Assembly (NCBI RefSeq): GCF_014596565.1
Contig: NZ_NOIN01000005.1
Location: 124,001-188,000 of the forward strand
Length of the DNA: 64,000 bases
Direction of reading: 5' to 3'
Source: Pseudomonas sp. PSB18
GTDB lineage: Bacteria; Pseudomonadota; Gammaproteobacteria; Pseudomonadales; Pseudomonadaceae
Under the pieces are notes generated by a model. That model was not told the origin of the DNA, did no database searches, and saw nothing but the letters and a program-made list of their open reading frames with translations. Each line of letters starts with the position of its first letter. Position 1 is the first letter of the stretch. The translations under genes and the position numbers were made by a program. This document shows positions 18,664 to 29,795 of the stretch, in pieces.

Positions 18664-19407
18664 TCAGGCCTCGCTTTCTTGCGCGTTGACGTCCAGGCGG
18701 GTGCGCTTGATCAACCACCACACCCCCAGCAGATCGACGATGCCCACCAGGGCCCGGTCCAGGTTTCCATAGTTGGACACCCCTGCCCCGCGTTCGCGGT
18801 GGTTGACCGGTTGAACCAGCATCCGGCCGTTATGACGGCGGATCAGGGCAGGAATGAACCGGTGCATGTGATCGAAGTACGGCAGGCGCAGAAACGCCTC
18901 GCGCTCGATCAATTTGATGCCGCAACCGGTATCCGGGGTCTGGTCTTTCAGCAGGCTGGCACGCAGCGTGTTGGCAAACCGCGAGGCCCAGCGCTTGCTC
19001 GCCGTGTCGCGACGGTTCACCCGATGCCCCGCCACCAGCTTGACGCCCGCGGGCTGGCCTTCCGAACCGCGCACCAGGTCGAGCATTTTCGGCAGATCGG
19101 CCGGATCGTTCTGGCCGTCGCCATCCAGGGTCGCCAACCAGTGCCCGCGAGCCACCACGGCAGCATGGTGAATGGAGGTGCTCTGCCCCAGGGAACGAGC
19201 ATGGCTGAGCACCCGCAACTGAGGGTAGCCCTGGCCTTGCAGCATGCGCAGTTCAGCCGCGGTGGCATCGGTGCTGCCATCGTCCACCACAATGACTTCA
19301 AAGGCCTCGTTGACCAGCGCTGTACGCACCTCCTCCAACAACGGAACGAGATTGCCTGCTTCGTTCTTCGCGGGGATCAAGACGGATACATAAGGGGTTT
19401 CGTGCAT
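18664..19407 (-). CDS. GT2 polyprenyl-phosphate glycosyltransferase (DPM1-like)
   Basis: A 247-residue cytoplasmic family-2 glycosyltransferase. It has the nucleotide-sugar motif VVDDGSTDATAAEL, the metal-binding TLDGDGQNDPADLP, and TGCGIKLIEREAF, as in dolichol/undecaprenyl-phosphate sugar synthases. Unlike ArnC it lacks the two C-terminal membrane helices. Together with the epimerase upstream and LAB_N and GT39 genes downstream it would make a polyprenyl-phosphate-linked sugar. By analogy with rhizobial RgtE this could be polyprenyl-phosphate galacturonic acid. An AGGAAAG site precedes the ATG. Confidence 0.88.
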   Translation of the reverse strand: MHETPYVSVLIPAKNEAGNLVPLLEEVRTALVNEAFEVIVVDDGSTDATAAELRMLQGQGYPQLRVLSHARSLGQSTSIHHAAVVARGHWLATLDGDGQNDPADLPKMLDLVRGSEGQPAGVKLVAGHRVNRRDTASKRWASRFANTLRASLLKDQTPDTGCGIKLIEREAFLRLPYFDHMHRFIPALIRRHNGRMLVQPVNHRERGAGVSNYGNLDRALVGIVDLLGVWWLIKRTRLDVNAQESEA

Positions 19408-19437
19408 GGCTTTCCTATAGAGATTCGAAATGCGCGG

Positions 19438-20409
19438 TTAAACGCGGTAATAGTCGCGGTACCAATCGACAAACGACCGCACGCCGTAGGACACCGGGGT
19501 CCGAGGGCGAAAATCCACCCGATCTTCCAGGTCACGGGTGTCCGCCCACGTGTTGAGCACATCCCCTGACTGCAACGGCAAGAAATTCTTGGTGGCGCGG
19601 ATGCCCGTCACCTCTTCGATGCATTCGACAAAATGCAGGAGCTTGACCGGCGAACCGCGTCCGATGTTGTAGACCTTGTTCGGTGCGCCGCCTTCGTCGG
19701 TAGGCGGGCGCGGCAGCAACCGCACGAGGCCTTCGACGATGTCGTCGATGTAGGTGAAATCCCGAGACATCGCGCCATCGTTGTACACATCGATGGCGCG
19801 GCCGTTCAGGATGGCATCGGTGAACTTGAACAGCGCCATGTCGGGTCGGCCCCAAGGCCCATACACGGTAAAAAAGCGCAGGCCGGTCGTGGGAATGCCG
19901 TAGAGATGGGAGTAGGAATGCGCCATCAATTCATTGGCACGCTTGGTCGCGGCGTAGAACGACATGGGTCGATCGACCGGGTCGGTCGTGGCGTACGGCA
20001 GGTGATCGTTCAACCCATACACCGAGCTGCTCGATGCATAGATCAGATGCGCCGGCCCATGGGCACGGCAGGCTTCGAGGATGTTGAGGAAGCCCACCAG
20101 ATTGCTTTGCGCGTAAGCGTCCGGATTGTCGATGGAATAACGCACGCCGGCCTGGGCAGCCAGGTGGATGACCTGCTCGAAACGCTGTTCGGCAAACAGC
20201 TCCTGCAACCCCTGCTTGTCGGCCACATCGAGCCAGCGGAACTGAAAGTTTGAGCAGGCATCCAGTTGCGCGAGCCGGGCCCGTTTCAACTCGACGCTGT
20301 AATAGCTATTGAGGTTATCGATGCCAATAACCTGGTGGCCATCGGCGCATAAGCGTTTGACGGTATGGAAGCCGATGAAGCCGGCGGCGCCGGTGACCAG
20401 AATTCTCAT
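19438..20409 (-). CDS. UDP-glucuronate 4-epimerase (LpsL/CapI-like)
   Basis: A 323-residue NAD-dependent SDR epimerase that should interconvert UDP-glucuronate and UDP-galacturonate. The Rossmann motif GAAGFIGFH, the catalytic YAATKRANE (YxxxK), and RFFTVYGPWGRPDMALFKF, a hallmark of UDP-glucuronate epimerases, are all present. It is the first gene of the leftward operon and is divergent from arnB. The neighbouring arn operon ends in ugd, which makes the substrate UDP-glucuronate. Other UDP-hexose substrates cannot be excluded. Confidence 0.9.
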   Translation of the reverse strand: MRILVTGAAGFIGFHTVKRLCADGHQVIGIDNLNSYYSVELKRARLAQLDACSNFQFRWLDVADKQGLQELFAEQRFEQVIHLAAQAGVRYSIDNPDAYAQSNLVGFLNILEACRAHGPAHLIYASSSSVYGLNDHLPYATTDPVDRPMSFYAATKRANELMAHSYSHLYGIPTTGLRFFTVYGPWGRPDMALFKFTDAILNGRAIDVYNDGAMSRDFTYIDDIVEGLVRLLPRPPTDEGGAPNKVYNIGRGSPVKLLHFVECIEEVTGIRATKNFLPLQSGDVLNTWADTRDLEDRVDFRPRTPVSYGVRSFVDWYRDYYRV

Positions 20410-20989
20410 GCGTCAGGTTCCTGTCCAACCAGAAGACGGGAGAACGCCTTGAAACTGACATACCGGCTACTCAAAACGGTCACTTGCATACTTCACTCTG
20501 CTGGATGGCCCGACTTTTCGGCACTTGCAGAGCTTTTATCAAACTTAAATGACGATTTTGTGATCGAAACATGACTCGCTGAACGCACACATGACGACCG
20601 TAAAAAAGCAATCAGGTGCACGAGCCTATTGATAGGTCATAAAAAACATGTGCCCCGTAAAAAATTGTAAGACAGATAAAAAACTACCTGTAAGCATTTA
20701 GCCACTAGCCATGTAAGAAACAAGCTCCAACGTGAGAAACGCCTGATAAGTGAAGTTTTTTTTACCCAGCTTTTTTTCACACTTCTTTCAAAAAAAACCG
20801 CCTAACCTCAATGAATACGGGCCAACTCGGCATAAGTATCCATTTGCCCAACCTGCGCCGAAACACTTCCTGCGGTGCTTCTGTCATGAGGTAACTCTTT
20901 GATACAGCCTTGCTTTTAGCGTCTACGCTGTCTCTGGATCCAATCCTTCGTTTTTACGCTTATTTACTCTTCAGTTCCCTGAGGTACCC
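20410..20989. other. AT-rich regulatory region between divergent lipid A operons
   Basis: About 580 bases with no supported gene and visibly lower GC than the neighbours, with many A/T runs such as TTTTTTTT near 20757 and AAAAAAA near 20790. It must carry the promoters of both the epimerase and arnB operons and probably long leaders. No confident PmrA or PhoP box was identified by eye. Confidence 0.7.
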
Positions 20990-22138
20990 ATGGGTCAATC
21001 GTTTCTTCCCTTCTCGCGCCCCAGTATTGGCGATGAAGAGATTGCTGCTGTAAATGAGGTACTGCGCTCCGGCTGGATCACCACGGGCCCGAAAAACCAG
21101 CTACTTGAAGAGCAGTTCACCGCGTATGTCGGCTGCCGGCACGCTGTTGCACTTTCTTCGGCCACCGGCGGTATGCACGTCGCGTTACTTGCATTGGGGA
21201 TCGGCCCGGGCGATGAAGTCATTACGCCGTCCCAGACCTGGGTATCGACCGCCAACATGATCTGCCTGTTGGGCGCCACGCCGGTATTCGTCGACGTGGA
21301 CCGCGACACACTCATGAGCGATCTGTCGGGTATCGAAGCAGCCATTACTTCTCGCACCCGGGCAATCATCCCGGTGCACTACGCCGGCGCCGCGTTCGAT
21401 CTCGACCCGCTCTATACATTGGCGGACAAGCACGGCATCGCAATCATCGAAGACGCCGCGCACGCGGCTGGCACCCTTTACAAAGGGCGCCACGTCGGCG
21501 CCAAAGGCACGGCCATTTTCTCGTTCCATGCGATCAAGAACATGACCTGCGCCGAAGGCGCCATGTTCGTCACAGACGATGAAGCGCTTGCCGCCCGGGT
21601 GCGCATGCTCAAGTTCCACGGCCTCGGCGTCGACGCCTACGACCGCCTCACCCATGGTCGCAAGCCCCAGGCGCAGGTGATGGAGCCGGGTTTCAAATAC
21701 AACCTGGCCGACATCAATGCCGCCATCGCCCTCGTGCAATTGGAGCGCCTGGACGACATCAACGCCAAGCGCACCGAATTGGCCAAGACGTACCTGCAAC
21801 GGTTGGAGGGTTCAACAGTGCAGCCATTGGCGATTCCGGCCTATGCGCAACAGCACGCCTGGCACCTGTTCGTCCTGCGCATCGATGCCGAGCGCTGCGG
21901 CCTGGACCGCGAAGCGTTCATGAAAGCCCTGCAGGAACAGGGCATCGGCACAGGCATCCACTTCATCGGAACGCACCTGCACACCTACTACCGCCAGCGC
22001 TTCCCCGACGTCCAGCTACCCAATACCGAGTGGAATTCGGCGCGCCTGTGCTCGATTCCGCTGTTTCCCGACATGACCGGCGATGACGTGAATCGCGTCG
22101 TCGACACCATTGAAAACGTCCTGGACGCACACCTGTGA
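20990..22138 (+). CDS. arnB: UDP-4-amino-4-deoxy-L-arabinose aminotransferase
   Basis: A 382-residue PLP enzyme of the DegT/DnrJ/EryC1 family that transfers an amino group from glutamate to UDP-4-keto-pentose, making UDP-L-Ara4N. The N-terminal [13 protein letters not shown] and the PLP-lysine segment [17 protein letters not shown] are characteristic. It is the first gene of arnBCADTEF-ugd, with GAGG upstream of the ATG. The pathway leads to cationic lipid A and resistance to polymyxin-like peptides. Its stop overlaps the GTG of arnC by four bases. Confidence 0.96.
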   Translation: MGQSFLPFSRPSIGDEEIAAVNEVLRSGWITTGPKNQLLEEQFTAYVGCRHAVALSSATGGMHVALLALGIGPGDEVITPSQTWVSTANMICLLGATPVFVDVDRDTLMSDLSGIEAAITSRTRAIIPVHYAGAAFDLDPLYTLADKHGIAIIEDAAHAAGTLYKGRHVGAKGTAIFSFHAIKNMTCAEGAMFVTDDEALAARVRMLKFHGLGVDAYDRLTHGRKPQAQVMEPGFKYNLADINAAIALVQLERLDDINAKRTELAKTYLQRLEGSTVQPLAIPAYAQQHAWHLFVLRIDAERCGLDREAFMKALQEQGIGTGIHFIGTHLHTYYRQRFPDVQLPNTEWNSARLCSIPLFPDMTGDDVNRVVDTIENVLDAHL

Positions 22139-23154
22139 AACCTTACCCGATCAATTGCGTGTCGATTGTCATCCCGGTCTACAACGAGGAAGAGAGCCTG
22201 CCCGAGTTGCTTCGACGTACCGAAGCGGCGTGCCGGCAACTGCACCACAAGTACGAAATCGTACTGGTCGACGACGGCAGCCGGGACGAGTCGGCACAGA
22301 TACTGGAAGAAGCCGCGACGCTACGGGGCAGCCCGATCGTCGCGGTGATCCTGAACCGCAATTATGGTCAGCACGCCGCGATCATGGCCGGTTTCGAACA
22401 CTGCAAGGGCGACGTCATCATCACCCTCGACGCGGACCTGCAAAACCCGCCCGAAGAGATTCCGCGCCTGGTGGCCCAGGCCGAACTGGGCTATGACGTG
22501 GTCGCCACGGTACGCAACAACCGCCAGGACTCGGCCCTGCGGCGCTGGCCGTCGAAGCTGATCAACCTGGCGGTGCAACGTTCCACCGGCGTTGCCATGA
22601 GCGACTACGGCTGCATGCTGCGCGCCTATCGACGGTCCATCGTCGACGCCATGCTCGCGTGTCGCGAACGCAGCACCTTCATCCCGATCCTCGCCAACAG
22701 TTTTGCCCGGCACACCACGGAAATCCTGGTGAGCCACGCCGAGCGCGAGCACGGGGAATCCAAGTACAGCGCCATGCGCCTGGTCAACCTGATGTTCGAC
22801 CTGATCACCTGCATGACCACCACGCCTCTGCGGCTGCTGAGCATCATTGGCTTCGCCATGGCCGGTCTGGGCGTGCTGTTCGCCATCGCCTTGATCGTCC
22901 TGCGGCTGGTCTTCGGCGCCGGCTGGGCCGGTGGCGGGACGTTCGTGCTGTTCGCCGTGCTGTTCGTCTTCACCGGCGGGCAATTCATCGGCATGGGCTT
23001 GCTGGGCGAATACCTGGGGCGGATGTACAGCGATGTGCGTGCGCGTCCCCGGTTCTTCGTCGAAAAGGTCCTGCGTGGACAACCCGCCACGCCGGCCCCC
23101 GTTATCACCGTTGACGGCCTCACCTCCACTTCTTCCGACCAGGTTCTCTCATGA
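22135..23154 (+). CDS. arnC: undecaprenyl-phosphate 4-deoxy-4-formamido-L-arabinose transferase
   Basis: A 339-residue GT2 membrane enzyme that transfers formylated Ara4N from UDP to undecaprenyl phosphate. It has [29 protein letters not shown], the metal motif [13 protein letters not shown], and two C-terminal membrane helices (about residues 235-300). It starts with GTG, overlapping the arnB stop (GTGA). Confidence 0.95.
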   Translation: MKPYPINCVSIVIPVYNEEESLPELLRRTEAACRQLHHKYEIVLVDDGSRDESAQILEEAATLRGSPIVAVILNRNYGQHAAIMAGFEHCKGDVIITLDADLQNPPEEIPRLVAQAELGYDVVATVRNNRQDSALRRWPSKLINLAVQRSTGVAMSDYGCMLRAYRRSIVDAMLACRERSTFIPILANSFARHTTEILVSHAEREHGESKYSAMRLVNLMFDLITCMTTTPLRLLSIIGFAMAGLGVLFAIALIVLRLVFGAGWAGGGTFVLFAVLFVFTGGQFIGMGLLGEYLGRMYSDVRARPRFFVEKVLRGQPATPAPVITVDGLTSTSSDQVLS

Positions 23155-25142
23155 GCAAAAAAGCCGTAGTTTTCGCCTATCACGATATCGGTTGTGTCGG
23201 CATCGAAACCCTGCTCAATTCCGGCTTCGATATTGTCGCGGTGTTTACCCACGCCGATGACCCAAAGGAGAACACCTTTTACGGCTCCGTCGCGCAATTG
23301 TGCGCGCGCAAGGGCATCCCGGTTCATGCTCCCGAAGACGTCAATCATCCGCTGTGGATCGAGCGCATCGGCAAGCTCGATCCTGATTACCTGTTCTCGT
23401 TCTACTACCGTCACTTGTTGAGCGAACCGCTGCTCGCCATTGCTCCTAAAGGCGCGTTCAACCTGCACGGGTCCCTGCTGCCACGCTACCGCGGGCGAGC
23501 GCCGGCCAACTGGGTGCTGGTCAACGGTGAAACCGAGACCGGCGTGACCCTGCACCGCATGGTCAAACGCGCGGATGCCGGTGCGATTCTGGCCCAGCAA
23601 AAGGTCGCCATCGAGCGCAGCGACACCGCGTTGAGTTTGCATGGCAAATTACGCCAGGCGGCCATCGACCTGCTGCGCGACACGCTGCCCAGCCTGCTTG
23701 CCGGTGAGGTCCGCGAAAGAGAGCAGGACGAATCCAGGGCCACGGTGTTCGGTCGGCGCACGGCGGCTGACGGCAAGCTGGTCTGGCAGCGCCCGGCCGA
23801 GGAACTGTTCAATCTGGTCCGGGCCGTGACCCAACCCTATCCCGGGGCGTTTTGCGCCGTTGGCGAACACAAGCTGATCGTCTGGAGCGCGGAGGTCGTC
23901 GAGGGCAATGAAGGCCAGGATCCGGGGCGCGTCATCAGCGTCGACCCGCTGCGTATTGCGTGTGGCGTGGATTCCCTGGTGATCACCTCGGGCCAACGCA
24001 ACGAAAACGGCCTGTACCTGGGCGGGCCGCAACTGGCCAACGAATTGGGACTGGTTGACGGCTCGGTGCTGCGCGGCACGGAGTCTCGCCGAGGCCCACG
24101 GCGTACCCGGGTGTTGATCCTGGGCGTCAATGGCTTCATCGGCAATCACCTGTCGGAACGACTGCTGCGCGACGACAAATACGACGTCTATGGCCTCGAC
24201 ATCGGCTCCGATGCCATCGAACGCCTGCGCAGTCATCCGCATTTCCATTTTGTCGAAGGCGACATCAGCATCCATTCCGAATGGATCGAATACCACATCA
24301 AGAAATGCGACGTCATTCTGCCGCTGGTAGCCATCGCCACACCCATCGAGTACACCCGCAATCCGCTGCGGGTGTTCGAGCTGGATTTCGAAGAGAACCT
24401 GAAACTGGTTCGCTACTGCGTCAAGTACAACAAGCGCGTGATCTTCCCCTCGACGTCCGAAGTCTATGGCATGTGCCAGGACAACAACTTCGACGAAGAC
24501 ACCTCCAACCTCATTGTCGGCCCGATCAATAAGCAGCGCTGGATCTACTCGATTTCCAAGCAACTGCTCGACCGGGTGATCTGGGCCTACGGCCAGAAAG
24601 GCCTGAACTTCACCTTGTTCCGCCCCTTCAACTGGATGGGCCCGCGCCTGGATCGATTGGATTCGGCACGCATCGGCAGTTCCCGGGCGATCACGCAACT
24701 AATCCTCAATCTGGTGGAAGGTACGCCGATCCGCCTGTTCGACGGCGGTGAACAGAAGCGTTGCTTCACCGACATCGCCGACGGTGTCGAAGCACTGGCG
24801 CGGATCATCGACAACGAGAATGACGCCTGCAACGGGCAGATCATCAATATCGGCAACCCGGACAACGAAGCCAGCATTCGCCAATTGGGCGAGGAGCTGC
24901 TGCGACAGTTCGAGGCGCACCCGTTGCGCGACAACTTTCCGCCCTTCGCCGGGTTCCGTGATGTCGAAAGCAAGGCCTTCTATGGCACCGGTTACCAGGA
25001 CGTCTCACACCGCAAACCGAGCATCGCCAATGCCAAGCGCCTGCTGGACTGGACGCCCACCGTGCAGATGAGTGAAACCATTGGCAACACGCTGGATTTC
25101 TTCCTGCGCGAAGCCATGCTCGAACTCGCGGACAAGCGTTGA
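23151..25142 (+). CDS. arnA: bifunctional UDP-glucuronate decarboxylase / UDP-Ara4N formyltransferase
   Basis: A 663-residue fusion. The N-terminal half (about 1-300) is a formyltransferase with [19 protein letters not shown]; the C-terminal half (about 315-660) is an NAD-dependent UDP-glucuronate decarboxylase with [16 protein letters not shown] and the [10 protein letters not shown] catalytic motif. It supplies the UDP-4-keto-pentose for ArnB and formylates the ArnB product. Both domains look complete. It overlaps arnC by four bases and shares one base with the arnD start. Confidence 0.96.
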   Translation: MSKKAVVFAYHDIGCVGIETLLNSGFDIVAVFTHADDPKENTFYGSVAQLCARKGIPVHAPEDVNHPLWIERIGKLDPDYLFSFYYRHLLSEPLLAIAPKGAFNLHGSLLPRYRGRAPANWVLVNGETETGVTLHRMVKRADAGAILAQQKVAIERSDTALSLHGKLRQAAIDLLRDTLPSLLAGEVREREQDESRATVFGRRTAADGKLVWQRPAEELFNLVRAVTQPYPGAFCAVGEHKLIVWSAEVVEGNEGQDPGRVISVDPLRIACGVDSLVITSGQRNENGLYLGGPQLANELGLVDGSVLRGTESRRGPRRTRVLILGVNGFIGNHLSERLLRDDKYDVYGLDIGSDAIERLRSHPHFHFVEGDISIHSEWIEYHIKKCDVILPLVAIATPIEYTRNPLRVFELDFEENLKLVRYCVKYNKRVIFPSTSEVYGMCQDNNFDEDTSNLIVGPINKQRWIYSISKQLLDRVIWAYGQKGLNFTLFRPFNWMGPRLDRLDSARIGSSRAITQLILNLVEGTPIRLFDGGEQKRCFTDIADGVEALARIIDNENDACNGQIINIGNPDNEASIRQLGEELLRQFEAHPLRDNFPPFAGFRDVESKAFYGTGYQDVSHRKPSIANAKRLLDWTPTVQMSETIGNTLDFFLREAMLELADKR

Positions 25143-26026
25143 TGCGGGCGGGTCTTCGAATCGATGTCGACACTTACCGGGGCACACGCGAGGGCGTGCC
25201 CCAGTTACTGGACATTCTCCAGGAAGCCCAGGTCAAGGCGACGTTTTTCTTCAGCGTCGGGCCGGACAACATGGGACGTCATCTATGGCGCCTGCTACGG
25301 CCGCAGTTCCTTTGGAAAATGCTGCGCTCCAACGCCGTGGGGCTGTACGGCTGGGACATCCTCCTGGCCGGCACCGCCTGGCCCGGCAAGCCTATCGGCC
25401 GCGATCTCGGGCACCTGATGCGTCAGGCCCGGGCGGCGGGCCATGAGGTCGGTTTGCACGCCTGGGATCATCATGGCTGGCAGGCCAATGCCGGGCGTTG
25501 GGAACAAGCGCGGCTGATCGAGCAGATTCGCCAAGGTGTCGACAGCCTCAGCGACATCCTCGGCGAGCCCGTTACCTGTTCGGCAGCAGCCGGTTGGCGC
25601 GCGGATGAGCGTGTGATCGAGGCCAAGCAGGCGTTCGGCTTTCGCTACAACAGCGATTGCCGGGGGCAGAGCCTGTTCCGGCCCACGCTAGCCGATGGAG
25701 GTCTGGGCACGCCGCAGATCCCCGTAGACCTGCCGACCTTCGACGAAGTGGTTGGCCCAAGCGTCATGGCCAAGGATTACAACGCCTTCATTCTTGAGCG
25801 CTTTGCCGCCGAAAAACTCAACGTCTACACGATCCATGCCGAAGTGGAAGGGATATTGATGGCCAACAGTTTCCGTCAATTGCTGGCGGACGCACGCCAG
25901 CAAAGCATCCGCTTTCAGCCCTTGGGCGATCTGTTGCCCACAGTCGTTGACGGCTTGCCAGCAGGACGTGTGAAGCGCGGCACGCTCGAAGGTCGTGAAG
26001 GCTGGTTGGGGGTGCAAGGCGCATGA
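25142..26026 (+). CDS. arnD: 4-deoxy-4-formamido-L-arabinose-phosphoundecaprenol deformylase
   Basis: A 294-residue polysaccharide-deacetylase-family enzyme that removes the formyl group from the undecaprenyl-linked sugar. The first metal-binding motif is in [10 protein letters not shown] and the histidine motif in [11 protein letters not shown]. The ATG shares its A with the arnA stop (TGATG). The neighbouring arn genes remove doubt about function. Confidence 0.94.
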   Translation: MRAGLRIDVDTYRGTREGVPQLLDILQEAQVKATFFFSVGPDNMGRHLWRLLRPQFLWKMLRSNAVGLYGWDILLAGTAWPGKPIGRDLGHLMRQARAAGHEVGLHAWDHHGWQANAGRWEQARLIEQIRQGVDSLSDILGEPVTCSAAAGWRADERVIEAKQAFGFRYNSDCRGQSLFRPTLADGGLGTPQIPVDLPTFDEVVGPSVMAKDYNAFILERFAAEKLNVYTIHAEVEGILMANSFRQLLADARQQSIRFQPLGDLLPTVVDGLPAGRVKRGTLEGREGWLGVQGA

Positions 26027-27672
26027 GCAAGCCTTGGGCACTACCGCTGCTGCTGGCGACCTTCCTGCTGGCTTACCTGCTGCCGCTGGGCAGCCATGGA
26101 TTGTGGATTCCCGACGAAACCCGCTATGCCCAGATCAGCCAGGGCATGCTGCTGAGCGGCGACTGGGTGTCACCCCATTTCATGAGCCTGCGCTACTTCG
26201 AAAAACCGGCGGCCGGCTATTGGATGATCGCCCTCGGCCAGGCACTGTTCGGTGAGAATCTGTTCGGTGTGCGCATCGCCTCGGCCATCAGCCTCGGGCT
26301 CAGCGTGATGCTGTGTTACCTGCTTGCCCGGCGGCTCTGGAACGATCCTCGCAAGAGTTTCGTCTGCGCGCTGTTGTACATGAGCCTGACCGTAGTCGCC
26401 GGCGCTGCGGGCTACGCCAACCTCGATCCGCAATTCACCTTCTGGGTCAACCTGAGCCTGGCCGCCTTATGGTTTGCCCTGGACAGCGGTGCCCGCAACC
26501 AACGGCTGATCGGCTGGGCGATGCTGGGGCTGGCATGTGGCATGGGTTTCTTGACCAAGGGTTTTCTCGCCTGGTTGTTGCCGGTGCTGATCGCCCTGCC
26601 CTGGATGGCCTGGCAACGACGCTGGCGTGAATTGCTGGTCTTCGGCCCCCTGGCGATTGCCGTGGCCATCGTCGTCAGCCTGCCCTGGGCCCTGGCGGTG
26701 CATGCCGAGGAACCGGATTACTGGCGGTTCTTCTTCTGGCACGAACATATCCGGCGCTTTGCCGGGGACGATGCCCAGCATGACGCGCCCTGGTGGTTCT
26801 ACCTGCCGCTGCTGGTGGCGTTCAGTCTGCCATGGGTAGCGCTGTTGCCCCCTGCGCTGCGGCAAGCGTGGCAGACACGACGCCAGGCGGGTATCGGGTT
26901 CCTGTTGTTGTGGCTGTTGATGCCGCTGCTGTTTTTCAGTCTCAGTAAAGGCAAGTTGCCGAGCTATATCCTGCCGTGCCTGCTGCCGCTGGCGCTGCTC
27001 CTGGGCCATGCCCTGGCGGACCGCCTGGAGCACAAGCAGGGCCGCGCCCTTGCCATCAACGGCTGGCTCAACCTGACGCTGGGCCTGCTGGTGCTGCTTG
27101 CCCTGGTCTATCTGCAAGTGAAAAAACCGCTATACGACCATGAGCCGCACAATCTGGTGCTGGTTTCCGTCGGCCTGATCGGCTGGATCATGAGCAACCT
27201 GTTGCAAGCCCTCAGGCCTTTGCGCTGCTGGGCAACCCCAGCCTTTGGCAGCCTGTTGTTGATCGGCGTGCTCCCAACCGCGATGCCCGCGTCCGTGGTC
27301 ACCAACAAGATGCCTGACCAGTTCATCCTCGAACACCTCGACGAACTAAGTCATACCGACAAGTTGCTGGCCAACGATCTTGGCGCGGCATCCGCCCTCG
27401 CCTGGCGCCTGAAGCGTCCGGAGGTGGCGTTGTACAACACCGTCGGCGAATTGAAGTATGGCCTTGCCTACCCTGACGGCCTACGGCAACGGGTCGACCC
27501 GCCACAGGTCGAACAATGGATGCGCGACGCCCGTCGCAGTGGCCCGGTCGGTGTGGTCATGCGGGTCAAGGGTGAAGAAGAACTTCAGGAAATCGAACGG
27601 TTGCCCAAGGATGGAAAACGTTATGAACGAGGCAATCTGGTCATCCTGATTTTCCCCCGGGACGCGTCATGA
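26023..27672 (+). CDS. arnT: undecaprenyl phosphate-alpha-L-Ara4N lipid A transferase
   Basis: A 549-residue GT39 integral membrane enzyme with about 13 helices and a C-terminal periplasmic domain. It moves L-Ara4N onto lipid A phosphates. The first periplasmic loop [16 protein letters not shown] and [15 protein letters not shown] match ArnT. The start overlaps arnD by four bases. Note the paralogue at 16844 in the opposite operon. Confidence 0.95.
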   Translation: MSKPWALPLLLATFLLAYLLPLGSHGLWIPDETRYAQISQGMLLSGDWVSPHFMSLRYFEKPAAGYWMIALGQALFGENLFGVRIASAISLGLSVMLCYLLARRLWNDPRKSFVCALLYMSLTVVAGAAGYANLDPQFTFWVNLSLAALWFALDSGARNQRLIGWAMLGLACGMGFLTKGFLAWLLPVLIALPWMAWQRRWRELLVFGPLAIAVAIVVSLPWALAVHAEEPDYWRFFFWHEHIRRFAGDDAQHDAPWWFYLPLLVAFSLPWVALLPPALRQAWQTRRQAGIGFLLLWLLMPLLFFSLSKGKLPSYILPCLLPLALLLGHALADRLEHKQGRALAINGWLNLTLGLLVLLALVYLQVKKPLYDHEPHNLVLVSVGLIGWIMSNLLQALRPLRCWATPAFGSLLLIGVLPTAMPASVVTNKMPDQFILEHLDELSHTDKLLANDLGAASALAWRLKRPEVALYNTVGELKYGLAYPDGLRQRVDPPQVEQWMRDARRSGPVGVVMRVKGEEELQEIERLPKDGKRYERGNLVILIFPRDAS

Positions 27673-28013
27673 GCCTGTTGCTGTTATTGGCTGCCTGCAT
27701 GCTGACGTGCCTGGGGCAGATCGCCCAGAAGTACGCCGTCGAGGGTTGGCGTGGCCGCTCATCGGGCTGGGGCGAGAAACTGCGCTCACCCTGGCTATGG
27801 CTGGCGTTTGCGGCGCTGGGGGCCGGCCTGCTGGTGTGGTTGCTGGTGTTGCAGCGCCTCGAAGTGGGCATCGCCTATCCGATGCTGAGCCTGAATTTCG
27901 TGCTGATCACCCTTGTCGCCCGGTTTGTATTCCACGAACCCGTCGACCGTCGCCATTGGCTGGGCGTCACCCTGGTGATCGTCGGGGTGATGTTGCTGGG
28001 ACAGCACGCATGA
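27669..28013 (+). CDS. arnE: Ara4N-phosphoundecaprenol flippase subunit ArnE
   Basis: A 114-residue EmrE/SMR-like protein with four predicted helices. It pairs with ArnF to flip undecaprenyl-phosphate-L-Ara4N to the periplasmic side. [23 protein letters not shown] and [18 protein letters not shown] are typical. It overlaps arnT and arnF by four bases each. Confidence 0.93.
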   Translation: MSLLLLLAACMLTCLGQIAQKYAVEGWRGRSSGWGEKLRSPWLWLAFAALGAGLLVWLLVLQRLEVGIAYPMLSLNFVLITLVARFVFHEPVDRRHWLGVTLVIVGVMLLGQHA

Positions 28014-28411
28014 ATCTTCGTCGCGGTGTCGTCTTTGCGCTGGGCAGCGTGTTGCTGGTGAGCAGCGCGCAATTGGCTTTGCGCTGGAGCATGAGTCGTC
28101 TTCCGCTACCCGGGCAGTGGCTCACTGGCGGCGTCGATCCAACGGCGCTGGCCGTGGTGCCGGGCGCCATTTTTGCCTATGCCTTGTCGATGTTCTGTTG
28201 GCTGGTTGCGCTGCGGGATCTGCCGTTGGGCCGTGCCTATTCGCTGCTGAGCATCAGCTATGCGCTGGTGTATCTGCTCGCCGCCGCGCTGCCGATCTTC
28301 AATGAAGGTTTCAGCCTCTCGAAAAGCCTCGGAGTGACCTTGGTCATCCTCGGCGTCCTCACCATCAACTCCCGACCTGTTCAAGTATCCGAACCCAGGA
28401 ATGTAGTATGA
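28010..28411 (+). CDS. arnF: Ara4N-phosphoundecaprenol flippase subunit ArnF
   Basis: A 133-residue SMR-like membrane protein with four helices; [20 protein letters not shown] marks the conserved third helix. The start is the ATG overlapping the arnE stop (ATGA); a longer upstream frame from 27707 is a shadow of arnE. It partners ArnE in flipping the lipid-linked sugar. Confidence 0.92.
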   Translation: MNLRRGVVFALGSVLLVSSAQLALRWSMSRLPLPGQWLTGGVDPTALAVVPGAIFAYALSMFCWLVALRDLPLGRAYSLLSISYALVYLLAAALPIFNEGFSLSKSLGVTLVILGVLTINSRPVQVSEPRNVV

Positions 28412-29787
28412 AAATCAGCGTATTCGGTAGCGGCTATGTCGGTCTGGTCCAGGCAGCCGTGCTGGCAGAGGTTGGTCACGATGTGGTCTGCATGGACATC
28501 GATTGCGAAAAGGTCTCCGCCCTCAATCAGGGACACGTCAACATCTTCGAACCTGGCCTGGCTGCGTTGGTAAAGGACAACCTGGACAACGGAAGGCTGC
28601 GTTTTACCTGCGAGGAAAAACCCGCCGTGGAGCATGGCAAGGTCCTGTTCATTGCCGTAGGCACGCCTTCGCACCCCGACGGTTCGGCGGACCTGAGCAG
28701 TGTCTTCGCGGTGGGTGAAGCCATCGCCCGGCACCGTAGCGAGCCCGTCATCGTCGTTGAAAAGTCCACGGTCCCCGTGGGCACGGGGGATGCCCTGCGT
28801 GATCGCATGAACGAGGCCCTGCGACACCACAGCCGAATCCTGGATTTCGATATCGTCTCCAACCCGGAGTTTCTCAAGGAAGGCTCGGCCGTCGCCGATT
28901 GTAGGCGTCCCGACCGGATCGTCATCGGGTGCGAGCGGGATGATGTCCGCGACGTGATGCGCGAACTCTATGGGCCGTTCAATCGCAACCATGAACGCAT
29001 CATGTTCATGGACCTGCGCAGCGCCGAACTGACCAAATACGCGGCCAACTGCATGCTTGCCACCAAGATCAGCTTCATCAACCAGATCGCCGAGCTGGCC
29101 GAGCATCTGGGCGCCGACGTCGAATCGGTGCGCCTGGGCATCGGTGCCGATTCGCGCATCGGTTATGACTTCATTTATCCCGGCTGCGGCTATGGCGGCT
29201 CCTGCTTTCCCAAGGACATGCGCGCATTGATCCACAGCGCCCAGCAGGTCCAGTGCTCCAATGACCTGTTGCAGGCTGTGGAAGCGATCAACCAGCGACA
29301 GAAGCAAAAACTGTTCGAGCGAATCAATGCGTTCTACGAGGGCGACCTGCAAGGCCGGACGTTCGCGGTGTGGGGCCTGGCTTTCAAGCCCAACACGGAT
29401 GACATGCGGGACGCGCCCAGCCGGGTACTCATGGAAGCGCTATGGGAAGCGGGCGCTCATGTGCGGGCATTTGACCCGGAGGCCATGCGCCAGACCCAAT
29501 CGTTGTACCAGGATCATCTCAATCTCAGCCTAATGGGCACCCCGGAAGCGACCCTCGGCGGTGCCGATGCGCTGATCATCTGCACCGAGTGGCAACAGTT
29601 CAAGGCGCCGGATTTCGACCTGATCCAAAAACGGCTCAAGGCCCCGGTGATCTTCGATGGCCGCAACCTGTACGACGCAGAGCGCCTGGCGCAACGGGGG
29701 TTCCAGTACTTTCCGATAGGCCGTGGCGACTCGTGCAAGTTGCCGATCTCGCATCACACAAAGTGGGAGACCCGCATCGCCCGCTGA
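28408..29787 (+). CDS. ugd: UDP-glucose 6-dehydrogenase
   Basis: A 459-residue NAD-dependent enzyme that oxidises UDP-glucose to UDP-glucuronate, the entry point of the L-Ara4N pathway. The Rossmann motif is [19 protein letters not shown], the catalytic cysteine is in [12 protein letters not shown], and the C-terminal domain has [17 protein letters not shown]. It ends the arn operon with a four-base overlap. The product could also feed the divergent UDP-glucuronate epimerase. It ends eight bases from the convergent AraC gene with no obvious terminator between. Confidence 0.95.
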   Translation: MKISVFGSGYVGLVQAAVLAEVGHDVVCMDIDCEKVSALNQGHVNIFEPGLAALVKDNLDNGRLRFTCEEKPAVEHGKVLFIAVGTPSHPDGSADLSSVFAVGEAIARHRSEPVIVVEKSTVPVGTGDALRDRMNEALRHHSRILDFDIVSNPEFLKEGSAVADCRRPDRIVIGCERDDVRDVMRELYGPFNRNHERIMFMDLRSAELTKYAANCMLATKISFINQIAELAEHLGADVESVRLGIGADSRIGYDFIYPGCGYGGSCFPKDMRALIHSAQQVQCSNDLLQAVEAINQRQKQKLFERINAFYEGDLQGRTFAVWGLAFKPNTDDMRDAPSRVLMEALWEAGAHVRAFDPEAMRQTQSLYQDHLNLSLMGTPEATLGGADALIICTEWQQFKAPDFDLIQKRLKAPVIFDGRNLYDAERLAQRGFQYFPIGRGDSCKLPISHHTKWETRIAR

Positions 29788-29795
29788 AAACTGAA

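Noticed and set aside
20540..20580. ACTTAAATGACGATTTTG as a PmrA-box candidate before arnB
   Set aside because: Only one half resembles CTTAA; the second half is not present at the required spacing.
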